From positions 68,436,283 through 68,500,282 of the forward strand of contig NC_135719.1 of assembly GCF_964656455.1 (NCBI RefSeq): a stretch of DNA of 64,000 bases, read 5' to 3'. Below, piece by piece: positions 34,946 to 47,870 of this stretch. Source of the stretch: Halichoerus grypus (taxonomy: Eukaryota; Chordata; Mammalia; Carnivora; Phocidae). The position numbers and the translations under genes are program-made. Each line of letters starts with the position of its first letter. The first letter of the stretch is position 1. The notes under the pieces were generated by a model. The model worked only from the letters and a program-made list of their open reading frames with translations. It was not told the origin of the DNA and did no database searches.

Positions 34946-35360
34946 GCCCAGAATCTTAGCCAGTCTACTTGACCATGATGTGGCAACATGACCAAGTGGC
35001 TCCTGACAACAGGAAAAGGTGGTGGAAGAATCAGAGATCGCACTGAGAACTCTAGGTTTGGAGATTAAAATGGTAACTCTATTGAAAGAAATGTGTAGTT
35101 GGGAAAGAGAGGAAGTTTAAAGGGGGGAATGAATTTTGTTTCAGATGTGTTGAGTATGTCAATATGGTATACATAGATCAATTTCCCCAGGGCTAAGATG
35201 GGGTTTAATGGGACACAAGTGAGTTTTTAGGCCCAATCTATAAATTAAAGGTGTTAGTTTTAATGGGGAGGAGATAGTAAAGCCAATTTTCAAATTTAAA
35301 GACACACATTATTTTTGTTAACTTGATCCTCTGTGTTGCATTTACATGGTGATAAGTAAG

Positions 35361-35556
35361 TTTTTAAAAGATTTTATTTATTTCTTTGACAGAGAGAGAG
35401 ACAGCGAGAGAGGGAACACAAGCAGGGGGAGTGGGAGAGGGAGAAGTAGGCTTCCTGCCGAGCAGGGAGCCTGATGCAGGACTCGATCCCAGGACCCTGA
35501 GATCATGACCCGAGCTGAAGGCAGACACTTAACTGACTGAGCCACTCGGGTGCCCC
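35361..35556 (-). mobile_element. Can-SINE
   Basis: Reverse copy: AAAGATTTTATTTATTTCTT, GACAGAGAGAGAGACAGCGA, GAGCCACTCGGGTGCCCC. Confidence 0.93.
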
Positions 35557-36054
35557 ATACATGACAATAAATAATTTTTTTAACAAGTAACATATTTCCA
35601 CTCCCTGACGTCAGGGACATTCACTCAGTCAAGTGACAGGTGAATTTGAAAAATCTAGAGAACATAAGTTATCATCGTTGTTCTGCATTCTGCAGAAAAC
35701 TTTGGTGGTAACTTGAGTCCCTTGTAAGGCTCAGCTATTTCCAGATGCTGGACCCCGCCTGTGGTTTCTCAACAAACACCCTCACCCTTATTTATTATAT
35801 CAAATAAGTTGTCAACAACCCATAGTCCTGCCTTCTTCATTACCAAAAAGTCTGAGTCAATTGCTGAGGTAATCACCATAGGTAACTATACTAGGACGGT
35901 GGCCAAACTACCCAGAAATGGAATGAAATGGGCTATTGGGCAGTGAAGTACATTACCGACTGGTCAATCTCTGTAGACAGGGGCTCCTTCAGCAAAAATA
36001 AGGAAGGCAAGAAAAGAGAAGGGCCCTACTTGAGCAGACATAGGCTTTTTAAAT

Positions 36055-36275
36055 AGTCATAATTGCTTCTGTTTATTGAGAGCTGACTGTGCCCAGAAGT
36101 GAGCCAAGCGCTTTCAAGAATTATCTCCTGTAATCCTCACAACCCTGTAAAGAGGTACTATTATCATGTCCCTGTTGAAGATGAGGAAACTGAGGCTTAG
36201 GGAAGGGATGTAATGTATTCATGGACACAGGCTAATCATAGGGACAGGATTCAAACTCAGGTTTGAGAATCCTAT
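36055..36275 (-). repeat. MIR
   Basis: Reverse MIR: GTTTATTGAGAGCTGACTGT, GTAATCCTCACAACCCTGTA, GATGAGGAAACTGAGGCTTA. Confidence 0.72.
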
Positions 36276-38189
36276 AGTAATCCAGTCTCAAGATAGCTCC
36301 AAGGCTTGGACTGAATCCCACAGCACTGCACTAATCTGCCTTGTAAGAACAACCACCATGACAAAATGCCTTTGACATTTTACAGACCCAAACTGGAATA
36401 GTCGAGTTAGCGTCAAGGGAAGTACCTCTGAGAATGCACTGCTGGTCGGACTGGCCATACCGTCAGCATCAGCCCTGCCCCTGGAATGCCAAAACTCCCT
36501 CCATGCATTGTCAGCCCAGCAACCTGAAACCCATTTCTGTTGACTTTGAGACCTAAACCTTACATAACCCTTCACTGTCTCTACTTCTTTTACAGGCCCA
36601 TGATTTCATGCCACGATAAAGTCAAATAACCCAGGCATTGGTTTCTGTTGCAGCAGCTGAACACACGCCATCAAGGGAAACCATTGTCCTTTTGTCCAGA
36701 TCAAACAACCAAGCATGAAACTATGATGGAAATGTATGGCATTTCCCCGGGGCTGATGTAATAAAGTTAGCTGCCCCAGGTGCCCAATCCCTGTATTGTA
36801 ACTTGGATGGCCAAGTTTTGGGACTAGTGCTAGAGGGTGAGTTAACCTGGAAGTCATTCTCTCATCCAGAAATGTTGCTACTGTTCTGTCAAGTTCCTTA
36901 GAAACCAGACTGCTTTTAGCTCCTGGTTTCATATCTATAAACTTATTTGCTGTAGGTCAAAAGTTGAGAGTAGGCATTGACTTCCAGATCCTGGGATAAC
37001 TACCCCCAAGGAAGAAACGATGTCTATCCTGATATTAGACCTATTAGACCCCTCTGGGAGGCATCTTCCTTACCCCTTCTTGAGAGAATAAGTGTCATTT
37101 TCAAGGGACTGTGAGTAATTCTCTGGGCTAGGGCTGATGGAAACAGCCACTGTTTTGAATTTTGGAACTTAGGTTAATGGTTACACTCAGCACTTCATCT
37201 GCCCCAGTCCTGAGGTTTTGTTCAAATCACGGGACACATTGTCTCATTCTTAAAAATTGTCCAAATGTTCTCTTTTTGAGAACATATTGATGCTATATTT
37301 ACAAGGAAATGGGGACTCCCATTTTCCTCCCTCTAATGTAAATCTTGAGTTTCTGCCTTCACAGAAACTCCATTTTATTGATTCATTTGTAGTTATTTAT
37401 GGGGTCATAAATAATGGGCTGTGAAAAAAGATGGAGGCACAAGAGAAGGAGACCAAGATCTCTGTAAAGCAGCAAAACTCTTACCTGACCCAAGTCAACA
37501 CTTCTCAAGAGATGAAGCCATCTCTCATTCAGGGCTTCTGGTGAAAGTAGAATAGCTAAGCCACGTAGCTGTCCTTAAATTCCGGCCTGGCCCATTGCCT
37601 TGTTACAGGATTTCGTCAGCCAAAGTTAGAGAACAGCCATAACTTGCCTTAATGATTTTTGCCCAAAGTCTGTCCCAGCCAATGACAATCCAAACTAGAG
37701 TAATCATTTACATCACCACAGACTGATGCAGAATGATCTTAACCTGATTTCCTGTCAGGTTCTGAATAAACCTTCTATCATCTATCACCTAGAGATGACT
37801 CTTCCTCTGGTTTAAATTGTTTTTCAGGGAGTTGCTTGAGCTCATTCCACATGTGAGTTGGACCTTCCCAGAACAGGCAGGGAATTTTCAGGCACAGGTG
37901 GAGTCCTAGGTCCTGCAACAGGGTTTTAGGTGCTATGGAATTATTGAATGCAAACCAAGGAAGGGTTCTCCTTATCTCTTTGTTCAAAAGACCAGAGGGG
38001 GCTTCACGCCATGGCTAAAACCCAGTCACAGAAACTCAGTGTGGAATGTACTCAGTCAACTAGAGAATATTCAGCAAGTAAAGAAAAGATCAGAATGACA
38101 TACTCTTTGTAGAGAAATAGTACATGCCCTTTTAGTAGAAGTGGAAAAGGCAAGACCCTTCTGGGCAGGCACAGGGTGTATAGGAAGGG
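36276..38189. other. Intergenic stretch with unassigned, possibly LTR-derived sequence
   Basis: No host exon was recognised. Parts (36290-37060 and 37520-37930) have moderate GC and a compositional break from the AT-rich flanks, as old LTR/ERV fragments often do. I could not name a family. Minus-strand frames of 95, 108 and 69 codons lack domains. Confidence 0.3.
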
Positions 38190-38380
38190 AACACAGTTTA
38201 GAACCTGGATTCACCACTGGATGAAGTGAGGGAAATCACATAATCTCTTTGGGACACAGTTTTCTCATCTGTAAAATGGGTTTGATAGTACCTACCTCAC
38301 AAGGTGTATAAAGATCAAATGAAGCAGGTGTTTTGCATGGTACTTGGCAAGTAGGACACACTCAAAACAAATGTTGGTTT
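38190..38380 (+). repeat. MIR
   Basis: Good MIR core: TTTTCTCATCTGTAAAATGG, ATAGTACCTACCTCACAAGG, GGTACTTGGCAAGTAGG. Confidence 0.76.
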
Positions 38381-39069
38381 CCATCTCCTATTCTGCTTCC
38401 TAAAGTTCACATTAATCCCAGATCATTCTGGGTTCTACCACCCTCAGACCTGGGCAAGTGAGAGGGCCCTGCACTTTGGAGAGCTTTCATCAAAGTTTTC
38501 TAAATCCCTCTCTGGTGATTGATGGCAGTGTTGTCCAGCTTGGACCTGGTCCCATATGGGCCCCAAACTCTGTTTTTGACTCTTTCAGGCACTCTAACTC
38601 TCCATACCTTTCCCTCTCCAACATGGGGTTAACCAAATGCCCTGAGGAGCTCTAGGACTCACATCTATGGGGTTGTCCCTGGGCACTGTGGCCAGGATCA
38701 GGTTTCTGGAAGATGGCCTGGTGAACAGATTACTCCAATTGGCCAATGTGATATTTCCTTGAGGGATCCTGCAAGACTGAGCTGCCAGAATGGTGTTGAC
38801 ATGCTGACTTTGGGTGATTCCAATTTTTATTTAGATAAGGACCCTGCAAAAAATATTTGCTCAGGGGCTCTGCAAACTATAAGGGTGGCCCTGCTTTTAG
38901 GAACCCAGAAATACTTGTCCCCACAGGTGGTTGGACTTATGTGGGATTTAGTAACATAGTAATTATTTATATGCTAGCTTTCAAAATTATCAAATGTTTG
39001 GGCTCTAAAAAGGGCAGCAATTTAAAACGTTGCTTTTAAGTTAAAATTCTAATATCATTCTCATTTCCT

Positions 39070-39240
39070 TCCCCTTTCTACCAAGGTCCTGTCTCTCTCA
39101 CAGTCACCAAATCCAGTCGGTTCTAATTCTGCATGTCTCTAGTCCAGATCTCCAAGGTGCCCATTTCTCCCTGGACTATTGCAATGGCCTCACAGCTTCC
39201 AGATTCTTCCCACATCATTCAGTCTCCCACACTGACTGGG
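39070..39240 (+). repeat. L2 fragment
   Basis: CTCCCTGGACTATTGCAATG, GCCTCACAGCTTCCAGATTC resemble the L2 ORF2 region. Confidence 0.48.
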
Positions 39241-39249
39241 AAGGAGGAA

Positions 39250-39735
39250 AAGCCAGTATAAAAATGGGTTACCATCCATAGCAGCACTATTCACAATAGC
39301 CAAAAGGCAGAAACAACCTAAATGTACATCAACTGATGAACAGATAAACAAAATGTGGTATATCCATATCCAATATTATTCAGCCATAAAAAAGAAGTAT
39401 TGATTCATGCTTCAACATGGATGAATCTCAAAAACATATGCTAAGTAAAATAATCCAGCTAGGAAAGGGTACGTATTATGTGATTCCATTTACATGAAAT
39501 ATCCAAAATAAGCAGCTTCATAGAGACAGAAAACAGATCAGTGGTTGGCAGGAGTTGGGGTAGGGAGGAGTGGAGAGTGATGGCTTACTAGGTATGGAGT
39601 TTCTTTTTGGGGTGATGAGAGTGTTCTGGAGCTAGATAGTGGTGATTGTTGCATAATGGAATGTACTAGATGTTCCTGAATTTTACACTGTAAAATTGTT
39701 AAAATGGTAAATTTTATATATTAACACAATAAAAA
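39250..39735 (+). repeat. Old L1 3' end
   Basis: L1 end phrases: AGCACTATTCACAATAGCCA, ATTATTCAGCCATAAAAAAG, GATGAATCTCAAAAACATAT; ends AACACAATAAAAAAAATA. No ORF. Confidence 0.66.
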
Positions 39736-40919
39736 AAATACATGTTATCAAGCTGGTCACTGTTATGAGCATCCAGGGCTCAGCCCTGCTTGGACCCTTT
39801 GGAAAGCCAAAAAGAATGTACCTCAGAATTTTCCACTTTGAAGGAGAGCAGAGGGAGCATTTATCTACCAGATCCTTTCTCCATGGTCAAGGATTACCCC
39901 TCAGGGTATTAACTTTCTTTCCCTTTTAGGTTTGCATATGTGTGAGTACACAGCAGGTCAGAGAAGTGCTGGGGCAGAGGGTGAGAGATTCCTGTTGGAG
40001 TTGAGACACAGTGCTATTGGGTCACACCAGACTGTTGCAGAAATAGCTGGAGTTAGAGACGGGCCAAGCGGATGTGAGGTGGGGCACGGGATGTGTCCAG
40101 TACACCCTCAGTTTGAATGCATGCTCACTGAAGTAGAAAATAGATGCGGAGGAGGGAGAAACAGGGAAGAGGTCTGGTGGATTCTTGTCACTCCTGATCT
40201 TCATTTGGGCTTCAGAGTGTTGTCATCCCATCTCTCTTCAGCCTCACTTCTCCCTCTCTACCACAATCACCTATTGTTCAAGCTTGCCTGCTCAATTTCT
40301 TCAGCAGGAATCTTTCTTCCATGGCAAAAGGAAGATCTCTACTTTCTCTCCAGGCTTCAGTCTCCTCCTGCCCTCATCATTCTCCCCAAACTAGTTTAGA
40401 ATCCATGGTTCATACTTTTAGTCACTTTCTCAAGCAGTTCTAGACTCTTGCTCCTTAGCACTTTCATACCATTTGTCTGATCAAGTCCCAACCCCCCAGT
40501 GAAATCAAATCCCAGGTTTCTCCATGGTTACATCCTGGGATAAGCCCCACTGGAGAATGACAGGGCAGATCACCGTGGTAGAAATTAGCAGCTCCATACT
40601 CTAAGGTATATTCTTTAATAATAGGATCCTGATGTTTACTTGGACACATTGCTGCCAGGGATAAAAGACTGCATTTCCCAGCTGCTCTTATATATGGTCT
40701 TCTGACTGCATTTCAGTAAATGAGGAAGGATATAGGGTGGTTGCTGCAAGAAAGCTTAAGAGAGTTGATTCAGCAGGAAGAGCCACCCCCTCCCCCTTCT
40801 GCCTTCTAGTGCAACTCCTGTGGCCGTCTTGAACCATGAGGGGACCTTTGGGATGGAAGCCACAAGCCAAGATGGTGAAGCAAAAAGTAGTTTTTTTAAC
40901 TATAGAGTACAAACTAAGG

Positions 40920-41095
40920 GTTAGCAGAGGAGAGGTATGTGGGGGAGGGATGGGGGAAATAGGTGATGGGGATTAAGGAGTGCACTAGTGATGAGCACCA
41001 GGTGATGGATGGAAGTGTTAAATTACCATACTGCATACCTGAAACTAATATTACACTGTATATTAACTGGAATTTAAATAAAAACTTTTTTTAAA
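40920..41095 (+). mobile_element. Carnivore L1 3' UTR fragment
   Basis: AGGTGATGGGGATTAAGGAG, TGATGAGCACCAGGTGATGG, CTGAAACTAATATTACACTG, GAATTTAAATAAAAACTTT. A short 5'-truncated insert. Confidence 0.72.
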
Positions 41096-41459
41096 AAGTC
41101 ATATTTTTGATCCCTGATGAAATCATATACCAGCCCTAGACTTACCTCCATAATTCCTTTATATGAAAGAGAAATAAAAAAATTTTAAAAAAAGAGAGAG
41201 AAATAAACTGATTTTTGAAGCCATTATTATTTTGGTTGGTTTTGTTTCCTGTTATATGCAGCTGAACTTAGTATAATCACCAACCTCAGAAGGGCCTGAA
41301 ATACTACCTAACAACCCTGTCATCTTTTTCATGCTCGAATTCTCCTCTGTGGCTCTATCAAACCATCACCACTCTCCTCAAGTATCTGACTTTCCACCTC
41401 CTACCTCATAGTCAACAGATGACTGGGCCTCTTGCTTCACTGGCAAAACAGACTTCTAA

Positions 41460-41664
41460 GGGGTGCCTGGGTGGCTCAGTTGGTTAAGCGACTGCCTTCG
41501 GCTCAGGTCATGATCCTGAAGTCCTGGGATCGAGTCCCACATCGGGCTCCCCGCTCAGTGGGGGGGTCTGCTTCTCCCTCTGACCCTCTTCCCTGCTCAT
41601 GCTCTCTATCATTCTCTCTCTCTCTCTCAATAAATAAATAAAAATCTTAAAAAAAACAAAAAAA
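41460..41664 (+). mobile_element. Can-SINE, young
   Basis: GGGTGCCTGGGTGGCTCAGT to AATAAATAAAAATCTTAAAA. TSD AACAGACTTCTA on both sides. Confidence 0.95.
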
Positions 41665-41934
41665 CAACAGACTTCTATTTTCTGATCAGAAATCCCTCAA
41701 ATTCCTGCCACAAACTTGTTTTCCTGCTTTCACTCCCTCACTACATTTCCTCCTGCTACCATAGAGACAGTTTCGCTCCTGCAGATGAGGCGAGTCTCTC
41801 CATCTGGGGTCTGGGTCCCGTTCCTCACATCTTTTCAAAAGTTTTATTCTCTCAGTTATTCTAGAGACCATAAAATGATGTTTGTGGCCCACAGACGTAT
41901 CCTGTGTTGGGCTTATGTAGGTTTTTTTCCCTTT

Positions 41935-42085
41935 TATTTTTATTTTACTTACAATAAAGAAATATGGAAGGTAAAATCCATCCTTTTTAGTGTATAATTC
42001 CACGAGTTTTGACCAACACATACATTTGTATGCATACTAGCATCACAATCAAGAACAGTGCCCTTACCTCCCAGAATCCCCTGTG
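41935..42085 (+). repeat. Old L1-like fragment
   Basis: TAGTGTATAATTCCACGAGT, TTGACCAACACATACATTTG, CATCACAATCAAGAACAGTG resemble degenerate L1 ends. Confidence 0.35.
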
Positions 42086-42869
42086 CCTCAGGCAAATACT
42101 CAGAATGAGCCTGTACTCTCCAGTCTCTGCAGTTCCTGCACTCTATTTTCTACATCCCACTGCCTCATGCATTTAGGTTATCTAGCTAGACCCTTGGACA
42201 TTTGAGTTTGAAATCCCTGAATTATTGCTTCTCTTTCCTAATCCCTTCCTACTCATTCTTTCCTATCAACATCTGATCATGCTCAGTTCTTCTCCATTAA
42301 GGAAAAGCTCTCCTTTGACCTCTCCAGATGCTACCCTTCCCTCACCACCAAACGTCTTAAAAGAGTTGTTATTTGGGGACCCTGTGGTCAAATTCCCCCT
42401 TATAGGCCCAAAGTTCTCCTGGTATTCACCATTTGAGTACGAAGTTTTTTCTATTTCTTTGGAAAAAACAAAAAAATAGAAGCAAGTTTTGCTGCATCTT
42501 TCTCAAATGGCAAATTTCTGATGTTGCTCCAAATGCAACATGTAACACTACTTCAGAATTTTGGTAAGAAACTTTTACCCAAATCATTCTGACTGGCTCT
42601 TTCATGTTAAAATTACAAAGAGTGCAAGACCTACCCATTGCTGTGGGCTCAAGTGAGGGAATATGTTTAGATACAATGTTATATCTACAAATAAATCTGC
42701 TTTCACTGTGTCTTTGAAGAAAGCACCCATTATGAGAAACCCTGTGTGTCTTTTCTCCCATAAAGTAAGGGACCCAGATTGACTTAGATATTCGGAAAAG
42801 AAGAAAAAAAGAAAAAAAATACCCAACCTTGCCATCTCATCCACAGAGGGTTGAAACAAAGTAGGTAAT

Positions 42870-42901
42870 ATCTATATCTATATCTATATCTATCTATCTA
42901 G
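42870..42901 (+). repeat. (TATCTA)n microsatellite
   Basis: TATC/TATCTA units, at the position of the A-rich tail of the adjacent reverse SINE. Confidence 0.85.
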
Positions 42902-43070
42902 AGAGAATATGTCGGAGGTGGGGGAGGGGCAGAGGGAGGGAAGAGAATCCCAAGCAGACTCACACTGAGCATAGAGCCCAGTGCTGGGCTCAATCTCACA
43001 ATCCTGAGATCATGATCTGAGCCGAAATCAAGAGTCAGATGTTCAACCAACTGAGCCACCCAGTTGCCCC
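42902..43070 (-). mobile_element. Can-SINE
   Basis: Reverse copy ending GAGCCACCCAGTTGCCCC. Flanks AAAGTAGGTAATAT and AAAGTCAGTAATAT suggest the TSD. Confidence 0.88.
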
Positions 43071-43539
43071 AAAGTCAGTAATATTTAAATGTTATATTTA
43101 TATATAGAATATATTGAATATTGTTTTGAGTAGAAAATAAAGGGACAGTGAAAGAATTCTCTTCAATGGGCCTCTTCCTCTTGGTGTCCTAAATTTTTCC
43201 CTTCGCTGGTTATTTTTAAAAGAATGAAAATGAAGCCTGGCAAAAGGAAAGGAAGTCCATCCCAACTCTGTCCATATCACTGGATCCATTCCCTCCCCTG
43301 CCATGCAGTCCTCTATTCTCTCCAATATCTTTTCCTCTCCCACCATCTCACAATCAAAATTTTTCTCCTCCGCGTCCAATTGTTTTCATGCCACAAGCTG
43401 ATGGACACTTTTCAGACTTCATGTTACTTGGTGGCTTGTCAGCACTTCCTACCGATAAGCACTTTCTTTTTCTTGAGATACCCTTTCTTTGGCTGCTTGG
43501 GATAGCCACCTCCTGATTTTCCTACTACCTCTCTGGCTG

Positions 43540-44670
43540 CTGTTCAGCCTCTGTGGCCATCCTCCTACTCTACCCACCCTTTAAATGCTGGTGTTCCTCA
43601 AAGGTCCGTCCTAGGTGCTCTTCTCACTCTACAACCTTTCCCAGGTGCACATATCCATACCCTTGGCTCCGATGACTGTCTTCTTATGTCTCGAATCCAC
43701 ACTCATCCCCTAAGCTCCAAATTCATCTGTTCAACAGCCTAATCAGACTTTTTGTTGTATGTCTAAAGGGCATCTCAAACTCAACCACAAATCCTGAACC
43801 TGACCCCTATTCTGACCCCACAAAATTGGTCCTCATCCAGTGTTTCCTATTTGAAGAACAGCATCACTACCCATCCAGAAGCATGAAGCCAGAAACCTTA
43901 GGACTCATGACTCTCCTTCTCCTTCACTCCACATACCCAGTCAATCACCATAGCCTGTCAGTTTTACCTTCTAATGTCTCTAGTGTTCTCCACTGAGAGC
44001 ATCTCTAATGCCACTACCCTGATCCAGGTCTCCATCATTTCTCTCCTGTTTCACTTCAGGGGTCTCCCCATAGGCTTTCTTCCATCCACCTCTGCCCTCC
44101 TCCCCACATTGCTCCTCCAACCTAAAGTCAGAATGATCTCTTTAAATACAAACATGACATTTTACTACCCTGCTTAAAACCCTTAATGGCTTCCCACTGC
44201 CATAACCCCAAAACGAAATCTCTGGCCTTCATCTCATCCAATGCTCCCCTTTGCTCTAGGTACTTTAGTCACACTGACCTTCTCTCACAAATGTTAGGGG
44301 ACTCACATCTGCTTCTTTGTACCTCAGGGTGTTTGTACAGCTCTTTGCCATTTAGCATTATCTTCTCATACTTAGAATTTCCAGTTATCTTATAAAACAA
44401 AGTCAAAGATCTTTCCCCATGGGGGCCTTCCTGTCCCACCTTCCACTCTTCCCCAGACTGACCAGGCCCTCTTGAAATATGGTTTCAGAACTGTCTTTAC
44501 TTGCTCACTTGGAGCTAAGTAATTAGTTTTGAGATGTCTATCTCCCTTGGTAGAGTATAAACTCTATGAGTATAGGAACCATGTCTGTTATTTACTGCTG
44601 CACCTTCAGAATCTAGTTGAGGGCCACACTCATGGAAGCTCTCAATTAAAATGTTTGTTGAATGAATCCA
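43540..44670 (+). repeat. L2 (long fragment)
   Basis: Follows the L2 consensus order: ATCTCAAACTCAACCACAAA, CCCTGCTTAAAACCCTTAAT, GGCTTCCCACTGCCATAACC, then the 3' end AATGTTTGTTGAATGAATCC. The small open frames here are relics. Confidence 0.62.
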
Positions 44671-44689
44671 TAAAAGACTTTCTTTGTTG

Positions 44690-44887
44690 AGGCACCTGGG
44701 TGGCTCAGTCAGTTAGGTGTCTGCCCTCAGCTCAGGTCATGATCCCAGGGTCCTAAAATTGAGCCCCACATTGGGCTCCCTGCTCGGTGGGGAGTCCGCT
44801 TCTCCCTCTCCCTCTGCCCCCCTCCCCCTGGCTTGTGCTCTCTCTCTCTGTCTCAAATAAATAAATAAAATCTTAAAAAAAAAAAAA
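44690..44887 (+). mobile_element. Can-SINE
   Basis: AGGCACCTGGGTGGCTCAGT to AATAAATAAAATCTTAAAA. Flanks AAAAGACTTTCT and AAAAGACTGTCT. Confidence 0.93.
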
Positions 44888-45419
44888 GACTGTCTAAACT
44901 TGTAGAGGCTCATTCTGAAAGGAGTCACTCCAGACACCACTTGGGGTTGCAGAATTCCATCTGGGAAATAGTAGCAGCCCCTAGCGACTTGCTACTTGAA
45001 TCTCCAGTGGAGCTTGGATACAGACACTCTTCACTAATAATCATATGTCTCCTCTGGGGACTAACAACCATACATCTCTTCACTAATAACCATGTCTACT
45101 CCACTAATAGCCATATGTTCTCCCTGGGGTTGGTTAGGGAAATCACTACTGTTTCTAAGTGAATAAACTTTGGAATTCATAGTGCTATCCATTTGAGAAG
45201 CAGCTAGGTCCCAAGTCAGTGCCTGTAATTAATTTGGAATTGCTACTTCCTCAGGCCTACTACATCTTCATTAGATGTATCTCTTTCAGCCCAAAGCCTA
45301 GAGATGCTCACTGTACCTTTTTTGCTCTGAAGGATGGCCGTCTCTTTGACGTATACCATGTAAACCACATTTCCTGTCATATCATTCTAAACATACCTTT
45401 CTAATTTGATGAAAATCTG

Positions 45420-46080
45420 TTTAATTGTATCCACAGAGCCTAGAACAGTGTCTGGCACATGACAGGCACTCAATACATTTTCATGGATGAACGAATGAAA
45501 TGCATGAAAACTATGAGCACATTTATCAAGGAAGTCATCCAGAAGAAAGGAATGTTTAAGCTAGAGTTCTAAAGAAAGAGGAATAGTTAACTATGAGAAT
45601 AGAAGAGGGGAGAATATTCCAGGAAAATGCATGTAAGGTGTTGGACAGGGAGAAAACAGATGTTCCCAAGGAACCAGGAAAGCTCAGGGGAAATCCCAAA
45701 CTCCTAACCATAATTTACATGACCAGTGGGGTTCAGCCTCTTCTTCTCTGACCCCTCCCTCCAGTCATTCCCCCCACCAACCTCACCACTTTTCCTCTGA
45801 CGAATGCTTGGCAAATATTTGTCAAATGAATGAATGGCTGCAGCAGAGAGAGAATGAATCTGAAAGATTACTCTGGGTGTTGTGTGGTATAGGGATCGTG
45901 TGTGTTCAAAATGTGGCCATGGGAGGCCAGTTAGAAGGTAGAATGGTCCAGGAGAGGTGATAGTGAACTGAGCTGGTGGTAGGTGGGGTTGGAATAAAAA
46001 GAAGTGGAGGAAACTAGATTATGTTCAGCCTGAAGAAGTAACAAAGTCTGGTTGTAGCATAATTGATGGGATTAACACAT
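45420..46080. repeat. L2-type fragments
   Basis: A + strand L2/MIR end (CTAGAACAGTGTCTGGCACA, GGCACTCAATACATTTTCA) is followed by a reverse L2-like stretch (GAATATTCCAGGAAAATGCA). Confidence 0.42.
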
Positions 46081-46458
46081 ACAAAAAAAGAATAAAAATA
46101 TTTTTGGCCATTTTGGGGTTGTTCTTGGCAAAATTAGGCATTACCTCCACCCTAGGTTTTGGATGCTTAGGCAAAACTCCTCCATTACTTTTCCTCCATC
46201 ATTTTCAAGTGGCAAAGGAACCTCCTGGAAAATGGGTATTAGGAGACCAACATGACTAACTTCCTTTGGATGTTTATGCATTAAAACAAGTTTGATGGCC
46301 TGGGTGGTCCAGACTGAGGTCAGACAGACAGGCAGGGACTCACAACCAGGAAGGGGCTGTTTGGAAGAAAACCCAAGAGTCCACAGCAGGCGTTCAGGAG
46401 TTACCCAGGCAGTGGGTGTGGCTGATCTTATTAACCCCTCCTGCTACACCCTCCCAGC

Positions 46459-46626
46459 TATATAGCTAAATGCCTCTGCAATCCTCCCCAGCTTGTGGGG
46501 TTGGTCAAGAACCTCTAGCCTGGCAGAGCCAGTCAACCCATCCTTGAAAGACTGCAGCTGAGTTCCCATTCTCCAAGCAGGCACACCGGCTGTCAAGAGA
46601 GTAGAGCTGATTTGTGCTCTACAAAA
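46459..46626 (+). promoter_or_regulatory. Candidate TATA promoter and small exon
   Basis: TATATA at 46459-46464 is followed, some 160 bp on, by a fair donor ACAAAA|GTAAGC at 46627. There is no suitable ATG, so it would be a non-coding first exon (of TGM7 or of a non-coding RNA). Sequence-only guess. Confidence 0.2.
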
Positions 46627-46859
46627 GTAAGCAACCCTGGGCAGTTCTAGGGGAGGGGATCTAGTACTTCTGGGGAGGGGAGGGGATCCCAGGAGTTACT
46701 TGACTTCCAGCTAATTTCAGAGGGGAAGGATTGGTGTTGTTGTAGTTCAGATATCATAGAAAATGGGCTTTATTTTGCAAATGGCTCAGCCTGTTCAGGT
46801 GGAATCATGCAAATGACACATAGCAAGCAGGGAGTCTAGAGAAGACAAAGTATACATAT

Positions 46860-47870
46860 GATTATTTCAAGTGTGATCAGTGCTGTGAAAGAGAAGCTAA
46901 GCGTTCCAAGAGAGTAAATATGGGGTCTCAGCTAGTTAGAAAAAGCTTCTGTGATGAAGTGACATTTCAGTGGAGGACTGGAGAGGAGGTAGAGAGTGTG
47001 ACCAGGGAAGGGAATGGCTTGGGGAGAGGCTTTAATTTAGGAATTGAGGAATTGGGCAGGCAAGAAAAGATCAGCAAGCAAGTGAGAGGAAGAACGGTGG
47101 GCAATACCGCTGGAGATGTGGTCAGGGTAGAACATGGTGGCAGAACGTGTGAACCATGTGAAGATTTTGGACTGTGAAGCAATGCAAGCCATTGGTGAGT
47201 CTGAAGCAGGGGTATAACCTAATCCGTTCAGGTCATATATGTTTTCCATTCCCTTGAGAATAATCAAGCCAGGAGTAAAGCCAAGGCTGAGTGAGATTGG
47301 GCTGGACTAGGCTATGGCAAATTCTCCATGGTTATGAATGTCTCTTTGGGCAGCTTAGCACATCTTGACACGTTCTTGTGTGAATCTCACATTCTGAAGG
47401 ATCATAAATATTACCGTTATTACCAAATAAAACTGGCTAATGTTTGTGTAGCACTTTAAGGCTTTTACAGACACTATCTATTTGATTCTCAAAGCAACTC
47501 TGTGAAGTAGGCCCTGCTACCGGCCCCATTTTATATAGGAGTGGGGTGCTCAGCAAGGCTTACTTGCTTATAGTCAGATAAGTACTAAATCTCAGAAAGG
47601 CCAAAGCAGGATCCTGAACTAATTCTCTAACCCAGAAACCTGTGCCCTATTCATTTGGTCATATAACCGTCAAACAGAAGGCTCCAAAAAACTAATGAAG
47701 ATTTAGAATATTTACAAGGATGAGTAAGAATGTGAATTTGGGGGCTGGGTGGGACTAACAGATTCAATTTTGAACATGTTGAATTTGAAGTGACTACAAG
47801 ATCTTCAAGTGGAGAAGCCAGTAGACACATACAAGGATGTGGAGCAAGGAGAGGATTAGAGTGGGTCTAT
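46860..47870 (-). repeat. L2, interrupted by MIR
   Basis: Reverse L2: TGATGAAGTGACATTTCAGT, AATGCAAGCCATTGGTGAG, then TTGAACATGTTGAATTTGAA after an internal MIR. Confidence 0.55.
47430..47650 (-). repeat. MIR
   Basis: Reverse MIR: TGTGTAGCACTTTAAGGCTT, GATTCTCAAAGCAACTCTGT, CTAACCCAGAAACCTGTGCC. Lies inside the L2. Confidence 0.6.

Noticed and set aside
41432..41641. Repeated peptide of the type [18 protein letters not shown] in many small frames
   Set aside because: It is the translation of the Can-SINE head and recurs at every SINE on either strand; not a gene family.
43540..44400. Several open frames of 60-90 codons
   Set aside because: They lie in a decayed L2 element with no intact reverse-transcriptase motifs.
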